Positions 9,901-16,464 of a stretch of DNA of 32,696 nucleotides are shown here, one piece after another. The position numbers and the translations under genes were made by a program. Source of the DNA: Candidatus Omnitrophota bacterium (GTDB lineage Bacteria > Omnitrophota > Gorgyraeia > Zapsychrales > Fredricksoniimonadaceae); assembly GCA_903861305.1 (NCBI GenBank), contig CAIOTT010000056.1, positions 69,918 through 102,613 on the forward strand. The letters run 5' to 3'. Below the pieces are notes generated by a model. That model had not been told where the DNA came from. It ran no database searches and saw only the letters and a program-made list of their open reading frames with translations. Numbering within the stretch: position 1 is the stretch's first letter; each line of letters starts with the position of its first letter.

Positions 9901-12900
9901 CGGCGAATGTGATACGCGCGAACTGCCGCGCGAAAACTTCCTCATCGCCGGAAGCGGCCTTAAGTATTGCCAGGAACTCCTGCGGGATGCCATCTTTCGG
10001 GCTAATATTGACCGGGGCTAAACCAGGGGGGATCCGGGCAAGAATACCCCTGAGAGGCGCCTCGTTCTCCTCAAGGGCCTTTTGCTTCTCAAGCACTTTT
10101 TGCTTCTGAATAGCCTGAAGCTCTTTTTGCTTCTCAAGGGCCTTTTTCTTCTGAAGCGCCTTATGCGCCTCAAGCACCCTTTTCTTTTCAGCGGCTTTTT
10201 GCTTTTCAAGAGACGCCATTTCCTTAATAGTCTCTTGTCTTTCAAGCGCCCCCCGTAAGTCCTGGATACGATCCGCGTCAACAGTCCCCGTCAGGCGGGC
10301 ATACCTGATCAATATTGTCGCGTCAAGCTCAAAGCGGACCTGGCCCAGGGCCTTCAACCGGTCCATGATCAATTCGATCTTGAGAAATAACTGTTGCTGC
10401 AAAATTGAATAAATATCATGTCCGTCAAAGATCTGCTGTTCCAGCAGCCAATTGATACGCCCTAACGCCTGATCCCTGGCGAACCAGCGCAGTGTTCTTG
10501 CCAGTACCGCCGCTTCATGAATGCTGAAAAGAAGCTGTCCTGCGGCATTTTCATATCTTAACAATTCAATTAAGAAAAGGATCCGCGCATGCCAATCCGG
10601 TTCTTGCGCGATCTTTTCAAGTTCATCCTTGTCCAGATCCTGTCCATGGAATTTCATGCGTGACAACTGGCCGGGGACCGCGTCCGTTTTGATACCTTCA
10701 AGATCTTTCAAGAACATTCCAACATCAACGGGCAGGCCGTCTGGTCCCGGATCAACGGTCAGCCCTTCCGGGAGATCCACGTCCGTATCCTCATGTTCCA
10801 ACCTGTCCTTTATTTCCCGCCAGGGGTCTTTACCGAAAGCTCCCAGTTTGGTCGCATAGGCCATCAGCTTGAGGCCATCCGACGAGGAAGGTTCCCACCC
10901 TTCCGCGAGCAGTTCATCGATCGTGTTCCTGGCCTGATTCAATTTACGGCTTGCCAAAAGCACAAAGAACTGCTCCTCATCAAGGACCCTCTGCTCCAGG
11001 AACCAGGCCGCGTTCCCGGACATCCGCTGCCTGTTCGCTTCCTCCATGACATTCGTCAGCACAAGGGCCCTGGAGAGATCAAAAAGAGGCTCCCCCTTTT
11101 TATTCAAATATCCAAGAAGCTCGATCAAAAACAGGACCCGCGCGTACCGGTCTTTCCCACGGGCAAGCCTTTGCGCGTCCGTGGGGTCCAGGGATGCCCC
11201 CTTGAAATTGATGCGCGGCAACTGGCGGGCAAATGTCTCCGGGTCATCGGTCTTTTTCAGATCATTCAGAAAGCCCCGGGGATCCACCGCGCCGCCCCCC
11301 TTTTCAGGAGTGATGGCGATCCATGGCGGAATGACCATGCCGGAACGGTCTTTCTTTTGAAGCTCCCGGCGTAGATCCTTTAAACGCTCCTTATCGGCGG
11401 GGCCATGCAGGCGGGCATACCGGATCAATATACTGGCGTCAAGCGCAAGGAACGGAGGGCCATCCTGCCGCAAGAGGCTGATCATCGAGCTGATATTCAC
11501 AAATAACTGATGATGCACGATGGCATAAATATCATGCCCGTCAAAGACCTGTTGCTCCTGCAGCCAATGGATGCGCCCTAAAGCCTGTTCCCTGGCGAAC
11601 CAGTGCAGGGATCGCGCCAGGACCGCCGCTTCATGCGTGTTGAACAGCGGCCGGCCTCCCGCATTTTCATATCCCAACAATTCAATGTAAAACAGGGCCC
11701 GCGCATACCAATCCGGTTCACGGGCGATCTTTTCGAATTCCTTTTTATCCGGGTCCTGTCCCTGGAATTTCATCCGCGACAATTGGCCGGGGACCGCCTC
11801 CCGGGAGCTCCCTTCGAGGTCTTTCAGGAATCCCCGGACATCCACAAACTGGCCATCGCGTCCCCGCTCAATGGTCAATCCATCCGGGATACTCACATGC
11901 GTATCCTTGTGTTTCAACCTGATCTTTATTTCCTCCCAGGGATCTTTGCCCAGAAAATCCAGTTTGGTTGTATACGCCAGCATCCTGGCACCATCCCGGG
12001 GGGACGGCTCCCAACCTTCCGCCAGCAGTTCATCGATCAGACGACTGGCCTGATGCAATTTGCGGCAGGACAATAGTGCAAAGAACTGCTGGTCATCCAG
12101 CACTTCCTGTTTCACGAACCATGCGACCTGCCCGGACACCTGTGTCCTGTGCGCCGCGGGCAATGTACTCGCCATCACAAGCGATCTGGACAGATCAAAA
12201 AGCGGCACCCCCTGCCGATCCGTATATCCCAGGAATTCGATCAAAGACAGGACCCGCGCGTACGGGTCTTTCGTACGGGAGATCTTTTCAGCCCTTTTGC
12301 TGTCCAGAGCCTGCCCCTGGTACCTAAGCCGCTGAAGTTGATCATAAAATGCACCGGTGGTTTCTATACCTGCAAGCTGTTGCAGGAAATCCCGGACAAC
12401 ATGGTCACCAGGCTTCCCGTCTATGGTCAAACCTTCCGGGATCGTTATAGCGGCAAGGGACGCCTCGGCGGCGTCGGAACGGATCTCCAGCTCATTGGCG
12501 CCATCATAATCAAGCGACTGGTCAAAGATCTCTTCCAGTTCGACGCGTTCGCCATTCAGCCAAACCGTCACGCTGTCATCGGCTAAAGCCCTTTCCAGTG
12601 TCTCGCGGACATCAGCAAAAGATACTCCGAATTTCTGCAAAGCTTCACCCCAGGATTCCGCCTCCAGGTCAAGGCCATGTCCCAGGATATTCAGATGCAC
12701 AGGCACCAGGACCCCTCTCCCTGTCCAAAGTTCATCGCCCGTGCGTGAAGGGTTGATGGGCGGGGCGGGAATAATATGGTATAAGGTCACTTCGGAAAAA
12801 CCGCCGACACCTTTCTTATCCAATGACCGCTCCCTGCCATACTTCTTCGCATACACCAGGTCTTTATAGGTCCATTTTTTCAGCAGCCTGCGCTCGATCT

Positions 12901-15900
12901 CTTCTTCATCCAGGCCCGCATTCACAAAAAACTGCCTCCTGTCGCGTATTTGCCGGACAGGTGAAGGCAATTCCTGACGATACACGTGAGGTATTTTATA
13001 CTGATATATTATGGCCCAGTTCCTCATGAAATTGTCCATGCCTGAATTGGCACGGGCCCAGCGATACTTGCCGCAGTAACGGTCGAATCTGGCCTTGAGC
13101 CCATCCCCTTCCTGGCTTAAGCGCATATACTCAGGAAGGAACTCCTTGAAGAGCCACCCCTGCATCCGGTTGCGAACATCCAGGCTGAAGCTGAGGAACA
13201 AACGCCGCACAATGGGATCTTCCTGCCTTTTCCCTGCTTCCACTTCCTTCAACAGGGCCTTGTCCTCGACAACAGAATCATCAATGTATTGCTTTAGTTC
13301 GTCGGACAGGATGCCGAGCTCATTGAAGAGGAATTTTACGTCCTGCACATCTACCTGAAGGCCCGTTTCAACACCGCTTTTTTTATTCACCATCGTCCCG
13401 GAAACCAGGTCGGCTTTTAATTTCAACGCATCAAGCGGCAATCCCCCTGTTTTATTTACCGTCCGTAACAATAACTTGCTGCGCATATCTCCGGCGAAAA
13501 CAATGGAATTAAGGATCCGCCGCACAGGCAAACCGGTCGATCTAAGCGTGGACCACAATTTCTTGAACAACTCACCTTTTTCCGCAGACCACTGCCCTAT
13601 ACTGATAGAAAAATAGACATCCTCACCATCGGCGATCATCCAACCTTCTTCCTCCTGCGCCATCCAGAAATCCACGACCTGCCTCAAATATCCTATATTC
13701 CTGAGTAACATGACCTTGATCTTGAAAGCGTTGAACAACGGGAACCCGTCATGATCAACCTTTTGTGAAAGCCAGTCGATCTTCGGCATGATCGTTCCGA
13801 GTTCTTCCAATGAAACACGGTCAACCACATACAAAGCTTCCTTCCCCGTGAGCAATCTTTTCCCGCCACGCCGGTACGCCGCAAGAGCCCTGAACATCAT
13901 GAACCGCCGGCAGGCGCCATCCGCCCCAAGTATCCGGTTCAGATCTTTGATCATGTTGGGATCATCCGTCGCTTCTGCGTACTCCCGAAAAACTTTTATG
14001 AACTGCTCTTTAAGCCACGCCGCAGACTGCTGCCTGATATCGAGGCTGAAACTGTAAGCAACCCGCTGAAAGATATCCTCGCTTTCGGCAGAAACATCGC
14101 TTGCCGTTAACTTTTCCAGCAATGCCCTGTCTTCCCGGACCTGCGCATCCACGTGAGCGTCGAAGGCCTCAGGCCCATTTAACAACTTGCGTAACTCATG
14201 AACACCGGCCACATCGATCCTCGTCATCCCTCTGACGATCCGTTCCTGCTGCTCACTGCCCCAACGCGCTTTATTGTTCGTCTTTTTCCGCATCCAGACC
14301 AAAAATGAAATGATGGTTGAAAACTTCGTCCGGCCATCAAGATGCTGACGAAAATATTTCAAGATCGCGGGATCATCATCCAGTCCCCACTGCATGAACT
14401 GAACAATATCACTCGCCTTGAACAACCACTTTCCTGAGATCATCTGTTCTTGCGCCAGTGACTGGGCCTTTGCCGGCAAAAGAGACTGTTGATCGATAGC
14501 CGCATATCTAACCAATTGAACAGCGTGGTTGGCAGTGAACAATCTTTGCCCATCCCTCTTCAGGTCCAAAAGCTTCATTAACGCAAGCAGCCGATCCTGC
14601 AACCCTTTCTTGCCGGCGATGAACAATGCGGTCTGCTCCGTAAAGATATCCGCACCATCCATTTTCATGCGCCGAAGTTGAAGGGCCATGGCCTTGCGCT
14701 GATCCTGATCTCTTTTTTTATAAGTAGAAAATTTAATAAGAAGGGCGTCGAAACTATCTATATGCCCGTCAACCTCAGGCGCGATGGTCAGCCCCCGTGG
14801 GACCTTAACACCAACAGCCTCCCCATTGGCCGACACACTTTCAGCCTCGACATGGACCTCCAAGGGCTGCTGCAGCGCCAGTTGCGACGCGTCGATCGCT
14901 GTGACTGTCTCCGGGGCGATCTTCATCTGCATGCCGCCCGCGAAATATTTCCTGGGGATCGTTTCCCGGGTGGCCGGATCATATTCTTCACGGATAAAAT
15001 TATAAGCGCCTTTTTTGAAGGCTTCCACATACCGGCCCCAGATAGCCTCGGCTTCTTTGGGGTCATCGATATTGATGCCCGGGACCTTGTTATGGTCCAC
15101 ATAGAACCCGAGCGGAGACCCCGGCATGGCGCCCAGGAGCTTCTTCTTGTACCAGGCCGCAAGGATGAGTGAATTGTAAACCTGGCGTAACGGCGCGAAA
15201 TTTTTTCCTTCGTTGACTTCTTTTTCGAGGACAGGAATGATTATCTCGCGGATGATATCTTTGGGCAGATCTTCCCCCCTCCCATCCCCTACCTGCCGAG
15301 GGGAGGGCTCTAATGGCAGGGCAGATAATGCACCGTTCTTTTCCATAGACCGATAATCTGACTCCAGCATGACCTTGAGGCGTGCCTCGACCACGTACCC
15401 CACGGCAGACTCCGGAGGCAACCCGTCTGTCGCGCGCGGCTTTTCGTACACCACAGCCTTCGCGGGCATGATCCAAACTTTGTTGAACGTATCGACCGGG
15501 ATATCCGTGGTCCCGAATTTTGTCCGCGCCTGCCGGTACACTTCTTCCCAGAATTTCTTTCCCAGCCCGTCCTCGGGGTACATCAGGCTCGCGGTGAGCT
15601 GCTTTAACAGATAGTCCTGCGCGAGAAGGTCCCGCCCCATTTCCGTCCGGCCAAAAGCGTCCGGAACAATACGGTCCTTCTCGTACGGTGAAAGATTGAC
15701 CCACAGTTCGTTCTCGGGGACTGTGAGCGAAGCGAGGAAATATTTGATCAGGCGGGTCGCGACGGCTTTCACCTGCGCATCGGCTGCTGAAGGATCTCCT
15801 TTATCGAGGATAAAATCGAAACGGAAAGGGTCATCACGAAAAACCTTGATGCCCTTTAATAAAGGTGGCGCGAACACAGGGCTCAAGGCAATACGGGCCC

Positions 15901-16045
15901 CAGGTTCCGGCAGCAAAGCCACCCCCTGGGCATAGGCGCGCAGGTCCGACATTAAAAATGCCGGTATCAGCACAGCCGCCAGGACCCTGTGGATCATTTG
16001 CTTTACGCGCAATCCCATCCCCTGTTTTGAAAAGACCACGTCCAC
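3932..16045 (-). CDS. Giant secreted or surface repeat protein (~4037 aa) with N-terminal module, many ~190-aa repeats and a C-terminal module
   Basis: Uninterrupted ORF. Signal-like N-terminus MGLRVKQMIHRVLAAVLIPAFLMSDLRAYAQG. N-module with WVNLSPYEKDRIV and LRQVYNSLILAAWYKKKL, shared with the 26236-32598 ORF. Repeats marked by FxxQLxRMxFxG, DRYARxLFLIELL and IFDGHDIYxI. The ORF opens at GTG; the ATG at 16018 is an alternative start. Confidence 0.9.
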   Translation of the reverse strand: MDVVFSKQGMGLRVKQMIHRVLAAVLIPAFLMSDLRAYAQGVALLPEPGARIALSPVFAPPLLKGIKVFRDDPFRFDFILDKGDPSAADAQVKAVATRLIKYFLASLTVPENELWVNLSPYEKDRIVPDAFGRTEMGRDLLAQDYLLKQLTASLMYPEDGLGKKFWEEVYRQARTKFGTTDIPVDTFNKVWIMPAKAVVYEKPRATDGLPPESAVGYVVEARLKVMLESDYRSMEKNGALSALPLEPSPRQVGDGRGEDLPKDIIREIIIPVLEKEVNEGKNFAPLRQVYNSLILAAWYKKKLLGAMPGSPLGFYVDHNKVPGINIDDPKEAEAIWGRYVEAFKKGAYNFIREEYDPATRETIPRKYFAGGMQMKIAPETVTAIDASQLALQQPLEVHVEAESVSANGEAVGVKVPRGLTIAPEVDGHIDSFDALLIKFSTYKKRDQDQRKAMALQLRRMKMDGADIFTEQTALFIAGKKGLQDRLLALMKLLDLKRDGQRLFTANHAVQLVRYAAIDQQSLLPAKAQSLAQEQMISGKWLFKASDIVQFMQWGLDDDPAILKYFRQHLDGRTKFSTIISFLVWMRKKTNNKARWGSEQQERIVRGMTRIDVAGVHELRKLLNGPEAFDAHVDAQVREDRALLEKLTASDVSAESEDIFQRVAYSFSLDIRQQSAAWLKEQFIKVFREYAEATDDPNMIKDLNRILGADGACRRFMMFRALAAYRRGGKRLLTGKEALYVVDRVSLEELGTIMPKIDWLSQKVDHDGFPLFNAFKIKVMLLRNIGYLRQVVDFWMAQEEEGWMIADGEDVYFSISIGQWSAEKGELFKKLWSTLRSTGLPVRRILNSIVFAGDMRSKLLLRTVNKTGGLPLDALKLKADLVSGTMVNKKSGVETGLQVDVQDVKFLFNELGILSDELKQYIDDSVVEDKALLKEVEAGKRQEDPIVRRLFLSFSLDVRNRMQGWLFKEFLPEYMRLSQEGDGLKARFDRYCGKYRWARANSGMDNFMRNWAIIYQYKIPHVYRQELPSPVRQIRDRRQFFVNAGLDEEEIERRLLKKWTYKDLVYAKKYGRERSLDKKGVGGFSEVTLYHIIPAPPINPSRTGDELWTGRGVLVPVHLNILGHGLDLEAESWGEALQKFGVSFADVRETLERALADDSVTVWLNGERVELEEIFDQSLDYDGANELEIRSDAAEASLAAITIPEGLTIDGKPGDHVVRDFLQQLAGIETTGAFYDQLQRLRYQGQALDSKRAEKISRTKDPYARVLSLIEFLGYTDRQGVPLFDLSRSLVMASTLPAAHRTQVSGQVAWFVKQEVLDDQQFFALLSCRKLHQASRLIDELLAEGWEPSPRDGARMLAYTTKLDFLGKDPWEEIKIRLKHKDTHVSIPDGLTIERGRDGQFVDVRGFLKDLEGSSREAVPGQLSRMKFQGQDPDKKEFEKIAREPDWYARALFYIELLGYENAGGRPLFNTHEAAVLARSLHWFAREQALGRIHWLQEQQVFDGHDIYAIVHHQLFVNISSMISLLRQDGPPFLALDASILIRYARLHGPADKERLKDLRRELQKKDRSGMVIPPWIAITPEKGGGAVDPRGFLNDLKKTDDPETFARQLPRINFKGASLDPTDAQRLARGKDRYARVLFLIELLGYLNKKGEPLFDLSRALVLTNVMEEANRQRMSGNAAWFLEQRVLDEEQFFVLLASRKLNQARNTIDELLAEGWEPSSSDGLKLMAYATKLGAFGKDPWREIKDRLEHEDTDVDLPEGLTVDPGPDGLPVDVGMFLKDLEGIKTDAVPGQLSRMKFHGQDLDKDELEKIAQEPDWHARILFLIELLRYENAAGQLLFSIHEAAVLARTLRWFARDQALGRINWLLEQQIFDGHDIYSILQQQLFLKIELIMDRLKALGQVRFELDATILIRYARLTGTVDADRIQDLRGALERQETIKEMASLEKQKAAEKKRVLEAHKALQKKKALEKQKELQAIQKQKVLEKQKALEENEAPLRGILARIPPGLAPVNISPKDGIPQEFLAILKAASGDEEVFARQFARITFAGKRVADERNAVALVKPAARFARTLFLVELLMRKNDGGQPLFGLQAAVVLAGKLSVTKKKDYHWQINLLLQQGIFDGHDIYRILAEGVFEEVQWLVNKLTVDKEKVYVWKLAELDSKVLLTYAVRPELLLTEMARAIDAALWARKKDALVHRNEIKDPSGRLTPERADADAAEASVVGITIPAGLTIDPENGRGMEDARDFLQRLGQAGRESFFEGQLPRMRFQGEVVWDPQAAGRLAVKKDRYARVLVLMELLNYRNNEGEPLFDLSRARVLANSLERSNRMQLPGQVNWFLGQTVLDDRQFYTLLARSWLERARALIDDLSREGYRLSRVDGIRLMAYMSNQGAFGNDPWEWIKEKLKSNEMSTSFPQGLAVDAGDDGKPVDVGEYLKGLKEVQEGVLLKELRRIKFRGQALDHNAWAKITREPDRYARVLFVIALLTYQDENGQLLFTLDQIMSLAGSPGLNVREQALWRINWLLKQGIFDSDDIYYIIKNTIFLKIELLMAGLSQAVPEVRGPDSKMLIKHAMMPGRIDAERIKRIRTELEAIEAFVTGIPRWISVGPAAGNEEVAVADFLRDLKETDDEEVFTRQLARLMSQGRPIGPVAAKEIARSGDRYAQALFVVELLTYVNVQGLPLFDPEQAVTIAGSSGPRGRSQVRSRLQWLMEQDIFDGSDISYILKNRLVVKIRFMIEQLMQSGREAPVLDGKILLKYAVMWVPKDGAWLNNLRAELEKKEVPVKFAPEGVSITPEAGSGDVDVPGFMKQLQKIDDKDEFARQLQRISFHGAGVKQKAAEEISREDDRYARAVFLIELWAYRDKAGRPLFSFSQALTLARRYGANFRRWAPARTGWLAAQGLFDGNDIYRIFRGRLYKRIRSLVDALKNGGQPWVDVEGKVLIKYAADRKLTDRECLQRVRKELLAQKDPVAELPEWVSVEPQADGEVGDVRAFWQSLKKIKDEGAFAGQLLRISLQGIPLRLDIAKEIAQKPDRYERALSLVELSTFKDDQGGPLLDYYQVVTLATFLGTKTRAGVVANVPWLKEQGIVDADDIFNIFVESLLGKIKGYIQKLRKEGWRPPFDGKVLIKYARKPYGGAGKGIYINAIKKELEERKASPGARRVDRSAGKMTPAEGRGKRPGDQLTRTLVVRSVQKAVGAYPFPAIVAGAAPVIISPDIGAPADFLKELAGTSGDEQAFARQLARMEFGGKRVVEARGVKKVLMSPGRYARVVFLAELLTYKDKQGRPLFDLDDAVLLAGKSYMSKKRSYRSQMVALRQLGIFDGHDISRIVAGNVFEEVQWLLNKLTKNKDEDRDKNKGKDEEKEEVVYVWKLTELNGKILTEYATRSDLRLDDMVVRIDAELWKNKREDLVRRGLITDPPGPVALDRFNTDAAEASVATVTVPEGLTIDGNSGDDLVRVYLKNFEKTSRGEPFRVQLSRLRFNGDKVWEEPAAGRLAKKKDGYARVLFFMELLNYKNKEGRPLFDIPRAATLARLLGRYRRGKVAGQVSWFLGQNDIDATKFFNLVQLGTIEQVMALIDSLKTKKRKLSPYTYKQLMQYRKFFSSTVRNASKMTAVTLTNRDIVLSLGQKLTIAPGEAGRSTDVMDFLKTLVSDSWDKDVFSRQLLRMRWDGEKMLEESEANAIAKKDDRYERAMSLLDFLMYRKNSGEAIFTPHRAAVLAISFGNTFRKNMPGYVEWFLGQQIFDSADFYNLLLGNGRIERAQVLVRQLELEGYKLSVADSQVLMKYARRSGLVEKERFNNAKQYLDKKVQAVITASREKKTDRRKKVVEPLVRPSPVKFSAQAVPAGLKAVHIDPDSDFPQIDILRQQGIFDTHDISRVIEANVFEKVQSLIKELMAKDAWELKELDGKILVQYAIQSGKSPDEVFAQVAMVLWNKKREALVRNGKIKDPGKVATSAGMDLDHAAVPGGIDLGPGMQAVESRDAGQGAVFQFVPDALHKLDGADGIRPVIIGMEPLKDISEFLGLLPVSAGK
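4140..12455 (-). repeat. Tandem array of 14 copies (last one shortened) of a ~185-190 aa protein repeat, ~555-565 nt basic period
   Basis: The IFDxxDIY-equivalent motif recurs near 4425, 4805, 5370, 6065, 6770, 7335, 7890, 8455, 9010, 9675, 10425, 10985, 11545 and 12095, each with the same flanking motifs. Boundaries approximate. Confidence 0.9.
10060..10225 (-). repeat. Low-complexity K/E/Q-rich predicted coiled-coil linker inside the repeat array
   Basis: Translates as LEKQKAAEKKRVLEAHKALQKKKALEKQKELQAIQKQKVLEKQKALEENEAP. The DNA shows imperfect tandem repetition of ctttttgcttctcaag-type units. Confidence 0.85.
14400..14810 (-). repeat. Divergent outlying copy of the ~190-aa repeat
   Basis: GLTIAPEVDGHIDSF...ALQLRRMKMDGADIFTEQTALFIAGKKGLQDRLLALMKLLDLKRDGQRLFTANHAVQLVRYAA...GKWLFKASDIVQFM aligns by eye with GLTIDPxxDG...QLxRMxFxG...IAxxxDRYARxLFLIELL...LF...WLxxxIFDxxDI. 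Confidence 0.7.
14925..15960 (-). other. Conserved N-terminal module, copy 1 (in the 4037-aa protein)
   Basis: Blocks shared with copy 2: WVNLSPYEKDRIV, TEMGRDLLAQDYLLKQLTASLMYPED, DTFNKVWIMPAKAVVYEK, NFAPLRQVYNSLILAAWYKKKL, ETIPRKYFAGG. Confidence 0.9.
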
Positions 16046-16090
16046 CTATTATGAAAGATAACATATATTATTTATAGGTTTCAAGCTGCG
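16046..16090 (-). promoter_or_regulatory. Possible sigma70-like promoter for the 4037-codon gene
   Basis: Minus strand TTGAAA-(18 nt)-TATCTT in a very AT-rich 35-bp intergenic gap: TTGAAACCTATAAATAATATATGTTATCTTTCATAATAGG. Confidence 0.3.
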
Positions 16091-16464
16091 GGGGCAAGGG
16101 GGGCCGAAGGACGGTCCGGCATAGCGTGATACTGGTAATGATTGACTTCGATCGTGCCGTTAAAGAGCTTGCGCAGCTTGTCAGGGCGGGCGTCATCCCA
16201 TGCCGCGGCGTCAATGGATGGCCAGTGTTGCGCCGCGAACTCCCGGTTGATGCCCGGGGCCATATGGCGCGCGATCAGTGCGGCTTCGATAAGGATCGTT
16301 CCGGAACCGCACATGGGATCGATCAGGAGCGTTTCTCGGTCCCAGGGGCTGAGCAGGACCCTGTCGGCAACAAGAAGGTCATGGAAACCAAGGTCCTGCA
16401 GTTCGCGTTTAACGATCGCCTCAAGCCCGAATGTTGAAGTTACGATCAGACGGATCTTTTTCAT
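16081..16464 (-). pseudogene. Internally deleted remnant of a THUMP-domain class I SAM methyltransferase (RlmL/YpsC-type 23S rRNA methyltransferase)
   Basis: 127 aa. N-terminus MKKIRLIVTSTFGLEAIVKRELQDLGF is typical of the family, followed after ~10 aa by the MTase region LLSPWDRETLLIDPMCGSGTILIEAALIARHMAPGINREFAAQHWPSID, then a C-terminal-like KLRKLFNGTIEVNHYQYHAMP. Most of THUMP and the NPPY catalytic region are absent. The ATG overlaps the upstream RNase stop by 4 bp. Confidence 0.75.

Noticed and set aside
4140-12455. CRISPR array or DNA-level tandem repeat
   Set aside because: The ~560-nt periodicity is at protein level within one ORF; units are diverged and there are no short identical repeats with unique spacers.
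3932-16045. Giant ORF as a chimeric assembly artefact
   Set aside because: Continuous frame over 12 kb, diverged rather than identical repeats, and terminal modules shared with a second giant gene argue for a real gene; read mapping would still be needed.
16081-16464. Complete novel small protein
   Set aside because: All three segments match parts of a known methyltransferase family in the correct order, so a deleted remnant is more economical, though function of the short form is not excluded.
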